Shown: positions 1 through 9,593 of the stretch, piece after piece
Position numbering within the stretch: position 1 is the first letter of the stretch
Layout: every line of letters begins with the position of its first letter
Assembly (NCBI RefSeq): GCF_002873335.1
Contig: NZ_MCUW01000078.1
Location: 239,401 to 303,400, forward strand
From: Vibrio sp. 10N.286.49.B1
GTDB lineage: Bacteria > Pseudomonadota > Gammaproteobacteria > Enterobacterales > Vibrionaceae
DNA: 64,000 nt
Direction: 5' to 3'
Notes under the pieces: model-generated
What the model saw: only the letters and a program-made list of their open reading frames with translations
Told to the model about the DNA's origin: nothing
The model's database searches: none
Program-made: the position numbers and the translations under genes

Positions 1-389
1 TTCGAGTCTTGAGCCAACGTACACACGCGTCTACACAAGAAATTCAACATATGATCGAGACGCTTCAAGCCACGACAGCTAAAGCCGTTGGTATTATGGG
101 TGACAGTCGAGGCCTCGCTGAGACGAGTGTCGATGATGCGAATAGTGCTGCCGCAAGTTTGACGCAGATTTTATCGGCGGTGAGCCAAATTAGTGACATG
201 GCAACACAAATAGCCACTGCAGCAGAAGAGCAAGCGTCGGTGACGTCGGAAGTGACACGCAATACGCAAGGGATTCGCGATGTTTCAGATGAGCTTGCAG
301 AAGAAGCGCACGAGGCGGCACAGCAAGCTGTAGAGCTCTCCGAGCTGTCTCAGAAGCTACAAAGTGAAATAGGTCGCTTTAAAGTGTAA
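1..389 (+). CDS. Methyl-accepting chemotaxis protein, C-terminal fragment
   Basis: The reading frame is open from base 3, so the gene begins before the window and only its last ~129 residues are here. The fragment starts inside the conserved signalling tip (RVLSQRTHASTQEI follows the usual VADEVR) and continues as the descending arm of the long antiparallel coiled coil of a chemoreceptor, rich in Ala, Glu, Gln and Ser heptads. The phrase ATAAEEQASVTSEV is a typical adaptation-helix stretch where Gln/Glu residues are methylated. Sensor, membrane segments and HAMP domain are outside the window, so the ligand cannot be guessed. It would control CheA through CheW at the inner membrane. It ends FKV without a CheR-binding pentapeptide. 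Confidence 0.93.
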   Translation, partial: RVLSQRTHASTQEIQHMIETLQATTAKAVGIMGDSRGLAETSVDDANSAAASLTQILSAVSQISDMATQIATAAEEQASVTSEVTRNTQGIRDVSDELAEEAHEAAQQAVELSELSQKLQSEIGRFKV

Positions 390-398
390 TGTTCTTAA

Positions 399-422
399 GT
401 GCTGCATTTTTAAGTGCAGCAC
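399..422. repeat. Hairpin after the chemoreceptor gene
   Basis: Perfect 8-bp inverted repeat GTGCTGCA/TGCAGCAC with an 8-base loop, ten bases after the receptor stop. It has no clear T-tract, so it is only a possible terminator. A second dyad (AATAGCGATA at 454-463 with TATCGCTATT at 481-490) lies between the two convergent genes and could help end transcription from either side. Confidence 0.45.
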
Positions 423-504
423 CATTACGTAGTGTGTTTTAGAGAGAGTGCTGAATAGCGATAGTGATTTTCAACTGCTTTATCGCTATTAAGCTCCTTA
501 GATA

Positions 505-1224
505 TTACAGCCAAACATCGTTGAGTACCGTACTGTCATCATAATGATAGGCGATTTGAGCTTGTAACAACTCTGCTGTCGCGACGGCGTCGGTAAGGGC
601 ATGATGCGGCAGGTAATCTGGGAGTCCATAACGACGGCGAGTCTGCCCCAGTCGCACTGAATCAGCTTGTTTGCCTTTAAGCATATTGATGACGCCACCG
701 GTCATTTTAGTCTGGTAACTTGATTCAATTTGCATGGTATCGACAACAGGAAACTCTATCCCTTCACCAATCATCCCCTTTAAGGCACTATCAAGGAAGC
801 CACGTTCTATCGGATTATAATGAACGACAATAATTTTGCCGGCCAAAGCCTCCAATACATCCCCTAAAATATCTTTAAGTTTTGGTGCATCTAAGATGTC
901 GTTGTGGGTGATACCATGAATCACAACAGACTCTTCTTCTAGCGTCGCTTTGGGTCTGACGGTCCAATGCTGTGCTTGGTTTAGTCGAATCCTAGATGTA
1001 CTGAATGGCACAAGCCCTATCGATAAAATGCCGTCTTTATCTGGGTCTAAGCCCGTTGTCTCAAAGTCCAAAGCGACAAAAGACACATCTTTCAATAATG
1101 TATTGCCACTGGGAAGGCCTTCGCCATAAAAGCTTTTTAGGCGGGAGTCCTCCATACGTTCTGCCAATGTTTTAAACTTGGCTTGCCATTGTATATTGGG
1201 GCCGCTGAATAGTTTTTTTATCAT
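505..1224 (-). CDS. DnaQ-like 3'-5' exonuclease (DEDDh family)
   Basis: A 239-residue protein with the exonuclease fold of the DNA polymerase III epsilon subunit. The Exo I motif is LDFETTGLD (Asp53 and Glu55, metal ligands); the C-terminal Exo III motif is HHALTDAVATAELL, with the general-base His and the last Asp. A ~45-residue N-terminal extension precedes the domain. It lies 26 bases downstream of the CBS/DUF294 gene on the same strand, a pairing often seen in gamma-proteobacteria, so the two are probably co-transcribed and act together. Such proteins are usually named epsilon-like, but the real epsilon gene dnaQ lies elsewhere, next to rnhA. Substrate (DNA or RNA ends, or signalling nucleotides) is not shown by the sequence. 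Confidence 0.85.
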   Translation of the reverse strand: MIKKLFSGPNIQWQAKFKTLAERMEDSRLKSFYGEGLPSGNTLLKDVSFVALDFETTGLDPDKDGILSIGLVPFSTSRIRLNQAQHWTVRPKATLEEESVVIHGITHNDILDAPKLKDILGDVLEALAGKIIVVHYNPIERGFLDSALKGMIGEGIEFPVVDTMQIESSYQTKMTGGVINMLKGKQADSVRLGQTRRRYGLPDYLPHHALTDAVATAELLQAQIAYHYDDSTVLNDVWL

Positions 1225-1250
1225 AATCCATACCTAACCATAGGCGGTCC

Positions 1251-3140
1251 CTATTTGAAATTGTTGTTGGCTTGATAACGAAATTTTAGGAAATTTTGAC
1301 CATTACTCAAGACTTGGAAAGCATCTTTGAGATTGCGGCGTTCAAAATCCGATAAATTTTCTGGCTCGATGTTATTGTCTGGAGCAATGCCCATTTGTAC
1401 ATCCATCGCTTGATGGCTAATACGTACCATGGAGATAAATTCCATCGCGTCTTTTAGGTCTCGAGCTCTTCCCTTGGGTAGTATGCCAGCATCATGTATA
1501 TCATCTAATCGCTCAAAGGAATTGGTCGAGCGAGAACCTACCGCTAAAGCATGGACGCGGATCAGGTCGGCTAATGGCGCGGTTCCTCTACGTTTTAGGT
1601 TGATAGAGTTATTGTGCTGACCATCTTTTTCCATTACAAAGTCTTTGAAAAAGCCCAGTGGAGGTTTGCGGTTTAATGCATTACGAGCGAGGCAGGCGAG
1701 GAAGCGGTTATTTCGACGTGCGCGTCGTACAATAAAGCTGTTCAGTTGTTCTGCCCATTTTAATTTGCCGTAGACCCCATCTAGGTCAAAAAAGATCGAG
1801 GCGTTGAGCAAGGCTTTCGGATTGGGATCATCTATCCAATCAGAAAAGCAGGCTTCCCACTCTTTTCTGGTCATACGCCATTCAGGGTTGGTCGCCATAA
1901 TGTCACCCGTGCAATAGGTATAACCGCAATCGGCGAGCGCATCGCAAATAAATGTCGTGAATGCTTTGAAGTATTCCCCATGCTTTTCTTCGCTGTAGCT
2001 GTCATCGAGAATGATAGCGTTGTCTTGGTCTGTGACCATGAGTTGCTCATCGCGTCCCATAGAACCGAGTGCAAGAAAGCAGTAAGGAATCGGCGCATGT
2101 CCCAGCTTTTCTTCGGCCAGCTCGATAATTCGTTGTTTGAAACTACGCCCAATTACGGACATGGCAGTACCGACCATATGTGCATTGGCATCTTCGTTAA
2201 CCAAGCGCACGAAACTATCGCGAACCTGATCCGACAACTGAGCCAATTCCTCAACAGTTTGCTGTTGAAAAATACTGCTGACTAAAAGCAATGAGTTTTG
2301 CGATTCATAACGAACGATATCGGTGGTTTCAATGACACCGAGCGGTATCTTATTTTTGACGACTGGAAGGTGATGAACGTTGTAACGTAACATAATGAGC
2401 ATTGCTTCATAGACGTACGCGTTGTGGTCGAGTGAAATGAGGTCGGTTGACATCACGCTAGCTACTTCATCCAGTGGGCTTAGGTTTTGCGCCAGTACGC
2501 GAGTGCATAAATCACGATCTGTGATAATTCCTACGATGGGTGATGAATCATCTTCATCATTTTCAGTAATATCTGGATTGAGAATAAGCAGCGACGAGAC
2601 TTGCTCGTCGGCCATCTGCTTCGCGGCTTCTTGAATCGTTCTGTGACGATCGATGGTCGCGGCTTCGCCAGTGAGCAATGTGCGAACTTTTGAAGTGGTC
2701 AAATCATTGGTGTTACTGTTATTGGAGACCGTTTGTCTAAGCCTAACTCTATCCTCGACTTCAACAAAGTCCGCAAACGAATCAAAGTTGTCGTAAAGCT
2801 CCTGGAACACTTCTGCCGATAAACAGTACACAAGGGTATCTTCAACCGCTTTTGCTGGAAAACGTACTTTATTGTTGGTCAACAGCCCCATTTGCCCAAA
2901 CAGATCGCCTTCATCGAGCCTATTGTACAGCTCGCCCTTACGTCGATAGACCTCAACGACGCCACTTCGAACCATATACAAATCGTTGATTTCGTCGCCA
3001 AAATGAACGATAGGTGTATCTTGTCGGTAGTAGGCGATCTCAATGTGTTGCGAAACATGCAACACGGTTTCTTCTGGCAGTTCATCGAAGGGGGGGTAGC
3101 TGGTGAGGAAGTGTTGGATCTCTATGAGTTCTGCGTCCAT
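1251..3140 (-). CDS. cNMP-binding / CBS-pair / DUF294 nucleotidyltransferase protein
   Basis: A 629-residue cytoplasmic protein with four parts: an N-terminal cyclic-nucleotide-binding-like beta roll (about residues 15-130, with FGQMGLL at 81-87), a pair of CBS domains (about 150-280, ending GVIETTDIVRYE), a DUF294 nucleotidyltransferase domain with the GlnD-like signature GSMGRDE (359-365) and TDQDN (370-374) holding the metal-binding acids, and the helical DUF294 C-terminal domain. No membrane segment is present. The family resembles the PII uridylyltransferase GlnD and is assumed to transfer a nucleotide to a partner protein under control of a small nucleotide, but its substrate is unknown. 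The exonuclease gene follows 26 bases downstream, suggesting one transcript. Confidence 0.88.
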   Translation of the reverse strand: MDAELIEIQHFLTSYPPFDELPEETVLHVSQHIEIAYYRQDTPIVHFGDEINDLYMVRSGVVEVYRRKGELYNRLDEGDLFGQMGLLTNNKVRFPAKAVEDTLVYCLSAEVFQELYDNFDSFADFVEVEDRVRLRQTVSNNSNTNDLTTSKVRTLLTGEAATIDRHRTIQEAAKQMADEQVSSLLILNPDITENDEDDSSPIVGIITDRDLCTRVLAQNLSPLDEVASVMSTDLISLDHNAYVYEAMLIMLRYNVHHLPVVKNKIPLGVIETTDIVRYESQNSLLLVSSIFQQQTVEELAQLSDQVRDSFVRLVNEDANAHMVGTAMSVIGRSFKQRIIELAEEKLGHAPIPYCFLALGSMGRDEQLMVTDQDNAIILDDSYSEEKHGEYFKAFTTFICDALADCGYTYCTGDIMATNPEWRMTRKEWEACFSDWIDDPNPKALLNASIFFDLDGVYGKLKWAEQLNSFIVRRARRNNRFLACLARNALNRKPPLGFFKDFVMEKDGQHNNSINLKRRGTAPLADLIRVHALAVGSRSTNSFERLDDIHDAGILPKGRARDLKDAMEFISMVRISHQAMDVQMGIAPDNNIEPENLSDFERRNLKDAFQVLSNGQNFLKFRYQANNNFK

Positions 3141-3204
3141 GTGAGGCCTTAATGACTATTTGGTGATCTCGTGATCTAATCATTTAATAGTACACGCAGA
3201 AATG

Positions 3205-3236
3205 AAAAAGGTCAGCCGAAGCTGACCTTTATTTTA
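3205..3236 (-). terminator. Rho-independent terminator for the aminotransferase
   Basis: Stem AAAGGTCAGC/GCTGACCTTT with loop CGAA, followed on the minus strand by TTTTT. It lies ~100 bases past the aminotransferase stop. A second hairpin, ACGAAAACC/GGTTTTCGT at 3293-3316, sits just after that stop and may slow or process the transcript. Confidence 0.8.
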
Positions 3237-3337
3237 TCGAAACGTTCTAGATAACATCTTGATTACTTAGAAACTGATGACTCACATCAAGCACGAAAAC
3301 CTCTTTTGGTTTTCGTCACTTACCTTCCCCAAAGTAC

Positions 3338-4528
3338 TTAAAGAACGGCAGCAATACCTTTGCACAACGGTGTCATATTGGATTTTGTCATGCCAGCAAC
3401 GCTGATTCGGCCAGAGCCTACAATGTAGATCGCAAACTCGTCTTTTAGCTGATTCACTTGCTCTTTAGACAGACCTGAGAAAGAAAACATACCGTTTTGT
3501 CTTTCAATGAAGCTGAAATCTGCATTGACGCCTTCAGCTTTCAGAGTTTCCACAAAAAGGCCGCGCATTTCTTGGATACGGTCACGCATTTCGGCCACTT
3601 CATTTTCCCACTCTGCGCGAAGGGCTGCGTCGTTTAGAATATAAGTCACAACCGCCGCACCATGTGCTGGTGGGTTAGAGTAGATAGAGCGAATGATGCC
3701 TTTTACTTGAGAAAAAGCGGTTTCTGCGATGTCGTTCGACGCGGCAACTAAAGTAAAGGCGCCGACACGTTCGTTATAAAGGCCGAAGTTTTTCGAGAAC
3801 GAGCTCGCAACCAATATCTCTTTATTGTGTTTTGCAAAAATGCGCAGACCTTGAGCATCTTCTTCTACACCCTTAGCGAAGCCTTGGTAGGCAAAATCAA
3901 ATAATGGGATAAGACCTTTATCAGCCACTAATTTTGCTAGCTGTTCCCATTCAGGCAATGTTGGGTCAATACCGGTTGGGTTGTGACAGCAGCCGTGCAG
4001 AAGAACAATATCACCTGCGCTCGCTTGCTCTAAATCCGCAACCATCCCAGCAAAGTCTTTGTCTTTGCTCTCTGAGTTGTAGTAGCTATATTGAGCCGTT
4101 TCGATACCTGCTGCAGCAAAGACACCATTATGGTTAGCCCATGTTGGGTTACTGATCCAAATTTTTGCGCCCGTCAGTTGACGTTTAATGAATTCACCAG
4201 CGACGCGTAAGGCACCCGTACCACCTGGCGCTTGCGCAGTTTTTGCGAGCTTTTGGGTGACGATTTGAGACTCTTCACCAAACAGGAGTTTTTGTACAGC
4301 AAGACCATACTCAGCCGTGCCTTCAATCGTGAGATAAGATTTGGTTTTTTCGTTTTCTAGAAGTGCGGCTTCCGCTTTCTTTACGGTAGCAAGAACAGGG
4401 GTCTGACCTTGCTCATTTTTATAAATACCCACACCAAGGTTAATCTTCTCAGCTCGAGTATCTTTTTTAAACTCTTCAGTGAGGCCTAGTATAGGGTCAG
4501 CGGGCGCGGCAACAACTTTTTCAAACAT
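3338..4528 (-). CDS. Class I aminotransferase, aspartate/aromatic type (AspC/TyrB)
   Basis: A 396-residue PLP-dependent enzyme that transfers the amino group of aspartate or an aromatic amino acid to 2-oxoglutarate. The start [16 protein letters not shown] is chosen because it matches the usual family N-terminus and has GGATGAAG upstream; an in-frame ATG lies three codons earlier. Visible motifs are the cofactor region [11 protein letters not shown], with the conserved Asn-Pro-Thr-Gly, the Schiff-base lysine in [14 protein letters not shown], and the carboxylate-binding arginine in SGRISVAGM near the end. It is transcribed alone, with its own terminator at 3205-3236. Vibrio orthologues carry either an aspartate or an aromatic transaminase name; sequence alone does not decide the preferred substrate. 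Confidence 0.92.
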   Translation of the reverse strand: MFEKVVAAPADPILGLTEEFKKDTRAEKINLGVGIYKNEQGQTPVLATVKKAEAALLENEKTKSYLTIEGTAEYGLAVQKLLFGEESQIVTQKLAKTAQAPGGTGALRVAGEFIKRQLTGAKIWISNPTWANHNGVFAAAGIETAQYSYYNSESKDKDFAGMVADLEQASAGDIVLLHGCCHNPTGIDPTLPEWEQLAKLVADKGLIPLFDFAYQGFAKGVEEDAQGLRIFAKHNKEILVASSFSKNFGLYNERVGAFTLVAASNDIAETAFSQVKGIIRSIYSNPPAHGAAVVTYILNDAALRAEWENEVAEMRDRIQEMRGLFVETLKAEGVNADFSFIERQNGMFSFSGLSKEQVNQLKDEFAIYIVGSGRISVAGMTKSNMTPLCKGIAAVL

Positions 4529-4800
4529 AATCTTCATCCATGTTAATTGAAGGGGCAAATGTGAACATATTTTGTAACGATAACAGCCTATTTATACCTT
4601 TGTAGGCTATACGTGACAACCAGATTAAAGAAGAAAAACAAAAATTAGTTTGATTTGAAGCAGAAAAGGTCATTAATTCATTATTTTTACAGTTTTACTT
4701 TGTTATCAGTATGGCGGGAACTTCGATAACGAGAGCGATCCTGAACGGGTAGAATGGGTATGTCCCATTCAGGATTCATTAACATGTTATTTCGTTGCGT

Positions 4801-5100
4801 TTATTTCTTTAGGTCTATTTCAGATTCTATTGCTTGGGTTTCGATATCAGGATGTTGATCAAGTTGCTCTTTGAACCAATCATTTAAATGTCTCACCACG
4901 GCGGAAACTGCGTGTTCCTTGGAGGGAGGGATTGTATCAGTTATATTTAATTTTTCTTTAGGGTGTAGCCCTGTTTCGTCTTCCGCAACGTGGAGCCAGT
5001 CGGGGTGCCAATAATACGGTTGACCATTAGAGGCTTCCCATTTGTGAACGCCATTTGACTCTCCACGATAGTGAATATCTGATTCGGTAAATTTGCTCAT
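4801..5100 (-). CDS. Small conserved-looking protein, unknown function
   Basis: A 99-residue soluble protein that I do not recognise. The start at MSKFTESDIHYRGES is preferred because GAGAAGG lies eight bases upstream; the frame is open further upstream and could give up to 122 residues. It has an aromatic, His/Trp-rich middle (PYYWHPDWLHVAED) and an acidic, helical C-terminus ending EIDLKK. There is no signal peptide or membrane segment. It is a single gene between the aminotransferase and asnS, and an imperfect dyad (CCTGAA-CGGG...CCCATTCAGG, about 4739-4773) follows it. Codon use looks like that of its neighbours, so it is probably a real core gene. Confidence 0.6.
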   Translation of the reverse strand: MSKFTESDIHYRGESNGVHKWEASNGQPYYWHPDWLHVAEDETGLHPKEKLNITDTIPPSKEHAVSAVVRHLNDWFKEQLDQHPDIETQAIESEIDLKK

Positions 5101-5236
5101 TATCATTGCCTTCTCGTCGTTCGGAACCTTAACGTTAAATGTAGTTTGGTCGCGTGAAAAAACCAACATTAACTATGAGTTGAAAGCGAAACCTAAAGAT
5201 GCAATTTTGTTCACTTGAAAACGATGATGCCGACAT

Positions 5237-5265
5237 TAAAAAAGGTCACCCAAAAGGTGACCTTT
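5237..5265 (-). terminator. Terminator of asnS
   Basis: Stem AAGGTCACC/GGTGACCTT with loop CAAAA, followed on the minus strand by TTTTTT. It lies 57 bases past the asnS stop codon. Confidence 0.85.
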
Positions 5266-5321
5266 AATATTCATTGAAGTGTATTAATAGAGCTTATTAA
5301 CTAAGCCACAATCAATGCTTC

Positions 5322-6722
5322 TTAGAAGTTAGCTGAGCGTGGGGTACGTGGGAATGGAATCACGTCACGAACGTTGCCCATGCCGGTTACGTAAGAGACT
5401 AAGCGCTCAAAACCAAGACCGAAACCAGCGTGTGGCACTGTGCCGTATTTACGTAGGTCGCGGTACCAGCTCATGTGCTCAGGGTCGATACCCATAGCAA
5501 TCATACGCTCATCAAGTACATCTAGACGCTCTTCACGTTGTGCACCACCGATGATTTCACCGATGCCTGGTGCGAGTACGTCCATCGCAGCAACCGTCTT
5601 GCCATCGTCGTTTAAGCGCATGTAGAAAGCTTTGATGTCTTTCGGGTAGTTCTTAACGATAACTGGTGCTTTGAAGTGCTCTTCAGCTAGGTAACGCTCA
5701 TGCTCAGAAGACATGTCAATGCCCCACTCAACGTCAAATTCAAATTTCTTACCAGAATCTAGTAGGATTTGGATGGCGTCAGTGTAGTCAACTTGTGCGA
5801 AATCAGCGTCAACAAATTGCTCTAGGCGAGTGATAGCTTGCTTGTCGATGCGAGAAGCAAAGAACTCAAGATCGTCGCGGCGCTCTTCAAGAACAGCGGC
5901 GAAGACATACTTAAGCATGTCTTCAGCGAGTTTTGCTGCATCATCAAGATCTGCAAACGCAATCTCTGGTTCAACCATCCAGAACTCAGCTAGGTGGCGA
6001 CTTGTGTTCGAGTTTTCAGCACGGAACGTAGGGCCGAACGTGTAAACTTTGCTTAGTGCACAAGCGTAAGCTTCCGCATTAAGTTGGCCAGATACCGTTA
6101 GGAACGTTTCTTTACCGAAGAAATCTTCATTGAAATCAACCTTGCCTTCGTCGGTACGAGGTAGGTTTTCCATATCTAGCGTAGATACGCGGAACATTTC
6201 GCCTGCGCCTTCTGCATCAGATGCCGTGATAAGCGGAGCTGAAGTCCAGAAGAAACCTTGCTCGTGGTAGAAGCGGTGAATCGCTTGGGATAGACAGTTA
6301 CGTACACGGGCTACTGCACCGATCACGTTGGTACGTGGACGAAGGTGAGCCACTTCACGAAGGTATTCGATAGAGTGACGTGTCTTAGCCATTGGGTAAG
6401 TATCCGCGTCTTCAACCCAACCAACGACTTTGACGTCGGTTGCCGCAAGTTCAAAATCTTGACCTTTTGCAGGAGACTCTACAATCTTACCTGTTACTTC
6501 AACAGAGCAACCAGTGGTTAGCTTAAGTACTTCGTCGTCATAATTGTTAAGATTATTAGGGACCACGGCCTGAATCGGGTCGAAACAAGAGCCGTCGTAA
6601 ATGGCAAGGAAAGAGATTCCAGCTTTGGAATCACGACGTGAACGGATCCAGCCGCGAACAGTGACTTCACTGTCTACCGCTAGCTTGCCGCCAAGTACGT
6701 CTGTTACAGGCGCGTAAGTCAT
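5322..6722 (-). CDS. asnS: Asparaginyl-tRNA synthetase
   Basis: A 466-residue class II (IIb) synthetase that charges tRNA-Asn with asparagine using ATP. The start [10 protein letters not shown] gives the normal family length and has GGAGAAG nine bases upstream. An N-terminal OB-fold anticodon-binding domain (about 15-105, with [18 protein letters not shown]) is followed by the catalytic domain with motif 1 near [18 protein letters not shown], motif 2 [15 protein letters not shown] and motif 3 [15 protein letters not shown]. The AENSNT stretch is the sequence typical of AsnRS rather than AspRS. The gene is monocistronic with a strong terminator at 5237-5265. Nothing in it is unusual. Confidence 0.97.
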   Translation of the reverse strand: MTYAPVTDVLGGKLAVDSEVTVRGWIRSRRDSKAGISFLAIYDGSCFDPIQAVVPNNLNNYDDEVLKLTTGCSVEVTGKIVESPAKGQDFELAATDVKVVGWVEDADTYPMAKTRHSIEYLREVAHLRPRTNVIGAVARVRNCLSQAIHRFYHEQGFFWTSAPLITASDAEGAGEMFRVSTLDMENLPRTDEGKVDFNEDFFGKETFLTVSGQLNAEAYACALSKVYTFGPTFRAENSNTSRHLAEFWMVEPEIAFADLDDAAKLAEDMLKYVFAAVLEERRDDLEFFASRIDKQAITRLEQFVDADFAQVDYTDAIQILLDSGKKFEFDVEWGIDMSSEHERYLAEEHFKAPVIVKNYPKDIKAFYMRLNDDGKTVAAMDVLAPGIGEIIGGAQREERLDVLDERMIAMGIDPEHMSWYRDLRKYGTVPHAGFGLGFERLVSYVTGMGNVRDVIPFPRTPRSANF

Positions 6723-6993
6723 GTTATTAATCTTCTCCATGGAGGTAAAAACGCAACCCAATGGCGACTGTTTAAAATACAAGCACGACATTGAGTTGAT
6801 TATAAATTTCTCGTAAGAGGGATATATTACCTGTCAATTTTCATGGTTCAACCTTTATTGTGGTTATTCAGCTTTTATTGTTGCCCTTCAGGCTCGTGTT
6901 GAGGCCATTGTGTCCCGTTTTGCTGTTATTTAACGCGTTTTTTACTACGCGACACCATTTTCCTTTAACTCAAGATACGGTTTACCTTTGCCG

Positions 6994-8640
6994 CTATTGA
7001 GATTCAGTGTCGTGATTGCTCAACACAAATTGATTGAGTAAGGTTTCTAGCTGATGCGAAAGCTGTTGCAAATCAATACTAATTTGATGTGTCTGCGTCG
7101 CTGAGCTTGATGCTTCATTGGCGTGCTCAGTGATCACTGCGGTTTTTTGTCCAACACTTAAACTGGTTTGTCGATTGGTTAGTATCTGGGTTTGAACGTT
7201 ATTGGCAATCTCAGTTGTCGACTCAATGTGTGAGACCATCTGCTGCATTTTTTGAGCAAGGGTTTGGACATCATTGGCACGTTGGTGAGCGGTGATCGAT
7301 ACATCATGAACGGACTGAACCGAGACGCTACTGCCATGCTGGAACTTGACAATAATCGCTTCGATGTCACTGGTTGCTTCGGTTGTTCTACTCGCCAGTG
7401 AGCGTACTTCATCGGCCACAACCGCAAAGCCTCGTCCTTGTTCACCTGCTCGTGCTGCTTCGATGGCGGCGTTAAGTGCGAGTAGGTTAGTCTGATCTGC
7501 AATCCCTTTGATGGTGGAAAGAATGGCAGATACTTGTACCGTTTGTTCATTGAGTTCAGAAATATGTGTCGATACCTGAGTAATGTCCTGAACTAATGAT
7601 TCTATGTCATTACTTGCTATATGAGCTTCCGAACTGCTCTGTTTGGTGAGCTCACTAGTTTGTTGCATCAATTGCGAAGCACGTTCCGTTGCGTCGCTAA
7701 CGGTTGCTTGCTGGCCTTCAAGCATTTGCATGTTGGCTTCTACCGCGGCAGTTTCAGTCAGCTGTCGTTTTGCTGTCGCCTCATTACTTTGCGCAATTCG
7801 TGTCAGTTTATCGGCATTCCCACTGACGATTTTTGCTGTTCTTTGGACTTTATTTAAGCTGTCTGAGACGGTGTCTAAAAAGGCGTTCATGTCGGTTGTT
7901 AGATCGCCGATTTCGTCATTCTGCTGTGGTGATAGACGAATAGAAAGGTCTTTACTGTCACTGACTTGCTTCATGAACTTTGACGTTGTCTGAACTGGGC
8001 CGACAATAAAACGACGAGCAATGAAGATTGTGGCAAGGTAACCGAGCAGGGCAATAATGCTCATAATCGCGACAGCAATTGCTGTACGTTTGTTGATGAG
8101 GGCGTTGACGTGTTCTAGATTGTATTCGATGCGTATGGCACCGAGTACCTCGCCTTCAGGCGTCATATGACATGCAATGCAATTTGTCCCGCGATAGTCT
8201 GCACTGGCTGTCATTGGCAGAGCAACCACTAAACCATTTCCCCAATCGGCCTTAAATGGCTCGAGAACCGTTTCTCCACGTAGCGCTCGCTGGTCTATCT
8301 GGTCTAATGCAACTTGATTATCTAGCCCCCCACCATAGATTTTCGTGACAGCGTTACCTCGTAACACTCGTACATTTTCTACGTTTTCTTGAGCAAGAGC
8401 TTTGTGCCGTAGTGTTTCTTTTTGCGCCATGGTGCCGGTGAGCATCATCATGTTCAAGCTGTCAAAATAGTTGCTGGCCTTGTCCTTTAGCTGCTCACTG
8501 AGTACCGAGTAGATAAGTTCGCGTTGTTGACTATATTGATAAGCGGTGGAGGCCACGACGACTAAGCCAAATACCAACATGAGGGTAACAAGAAGCTTGT
8601 TTGTGATAGAAAGACGTATTTTTTTAATGGATAGACGCAT
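6994..8640 (-). CDS. Methyl-accepting chemotaxis protein with c-type haem motif in its sensor
   Basis: A 548-residue inner-membrane chemoreceptor. Membrane helix 1 spans about residues 14-34 and helix 2 about 186-208, enclosing a ~150-residue periplasmic sensor; a HAMP domain (about 207-260) and the cytoplasmic signalling coiled coil follow, with the conserved hairpin tip at about 380-415 ([19 protein letters not shown]). The sensor contains CIACH at residues 154-158, the CxxCH motif for covalent c-haem attachment, in the context [17 protein letters not shown], which resembles haem-PAS-like sensors of redox or gas receptors. It would need the Ccm maturation system. I infer redox, oxygen or NO taxis. 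It is a single gene, divergent from the gene pair at 9.1 kb. Confidence 0.93.
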   Translation of the reverse strand: MRLSIKKIRLSITNKLLVTLMLVFGLVVVASTAYQYSQQRELIYSVLSEQLKDKASNYFDSLNMMMLTGTMAQKETLRHKALAQENVENVRVLRGNAVTKIYGGGLDNQVALDQIDQRALRGETVLEPFKADWGNGLVVALPMTASADYRGTNCIACHMTPEGEVLGAIRIEYNLEHVNALINKRTAIAVAIMSIIALLGYLATIFIARRFIVGPVQTTSKFMKQVSDSKDLSIRLSPQQNDEIGDLTTDMNAFLDTVSDSLNKVQRTAKIVSGNADKLTRIAQSNEATAKRQLTETAAVEANMQMLEGQQATVSDATERASQLMQQTSELTKQSSSEAHIASNDIESLVQDITQVSTHISELNEQTVQVSAILSTIKGIADQTNLLALNAAIEAARAGEQGRGFAVVADEVRSLASRTTEATSDIEAIIVKFQHGSSVSVQSVHDVSITAHQRANDVQTLAQKMQQMVSHIESTTEIANNVQTQILTNRQTSLSVGQKTAVITEHANEASSSATQTHQISIDLQQLSHQLETLLNQFVLSNHDTESQ

Positions 8641-9068
8641 AATGATTATTGTTTTTTAGTTAGCGTAATGGGCTGATAATGTGAATTTTAAGTTAATCTC
8701 TCTGGTTGTTAAAAGGGTATGATATAAAAACCTCGTAATGCTCATGGTTTTACTGCATCGGACAATAAAAGATGAGATTTAGTGCAGCTAATTCATTGTT
8801 TTAAGTAATGTGTTGGGGGTTTCTAACCGGGACTATTACTGGCTTTTATTGTCTCAGCATGAGGTATTTAATCGTGATATGAACCCCATAAAAATATGTG
8901 ATCTTTGACTTGGCATTGACAGACACGAGGCTAGAGCGGCGTACAACTCACCTATACTGGTGTAACAATATGTAACTGCGCGAGCTGGGGGTTGATATCA
9001 AAGAAAATAATGACGATCGTTGGGTCTGGGGACGATCTAATATTCGACGTATAGCGATAATTATTAGC
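8641..9068. other. Intergenic region between divergent genes
   Basis: About 430 bases between the chemoreceptor start and the first conventional start codon of the next gene. The receptor-proximal part is AT-rich and must hold its promoter. The last ~90 bases (from 8976) are open in the frame of the next gene and probably code for its N-terminus. I see no RNA gene here. Confidence 0.5.
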
Positions 9069-9593
9069 TTGACCGGCTTATCTCTTTATTACATTTGGGT
9101 TTTGTATTTGGCGACACAACCACAAGTTTCCCTTGGCTATCAAACCTATTACATCGATAAGAAAACTCGGTTTTGGGGTAAAGATAATGGTCAGTTATTG
9201 TTGGGGGAAAGTGGTGTGATTAATGTTGCTAAGTCGTCTCCTTACTTGAGTCGTGAAGGTTGGAATGACAAGGCCGAAGGCGACTCTCGGGTGTTACTAC
9301 ATCAAGGCGGGTTATTTTTTAACATGACAACATTGCCAAGCAGTCACCATCTGCATGTTTCGATGACACTCGACAGGGCGATTACTGAACCTGTTTATGC
9401 CTCCCTGAATGGAGGTATTCGTGTCGAATTGCATCCACGAAGCACCAACACTCTCGAAGGGGCTGTGGTGTTAACCTCGCATGATATGAAAGAACCACTT
9501 CAGCACCTTGAGTTTGAAACACCGGCGAGTCTATCTGTGACGCAAATAAAGCTGCTAGCCCAACCCATTACCCATGCACTAGGGAGCCGCTAA
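9069..9593 (+). CDS. Membrane-anchored protein of unknown function, partner of the mannosyltransferase
   Basis: A protein of about 174 residues with one N-terminal membrane helix (GLSLYYIWVLYLATQP) and a ~150-residue domain probably outside the membrane; no family is recognised. The listed start is TTG at 9069, but the frame is open back to 8976 and the translated upstream part (RWVWGRSNIRRIAIIISL) is exactly what would precede such a helix: basic residues, then the start of the hydrophobic run. No ATG, GTG or TTG exists in that extension; an ATC at 8997 follows GGGGG by five bases. The stop codon overlaps the ATG of the mannosyltransferase gene by one base (TAATG), so the two are translationally coupled and probably act together on a surface glycan. 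Confidence 0.65.
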   Translation: MTGLSLYYIWVLYLATQPQVSLGYQTYYIDKKTRFWGKDNGQLLLGESGVINVAKSSPYLSREGWNDKAEGDSRVLLHQGGLFFNMTTLPSSHHLHVSMTLDRAITEPVYASLNGGIRVELHPRSTNTLEGAVVLTSHDMKEPLQHLEFETPASLSVTQIKLLAQPITHALGSR

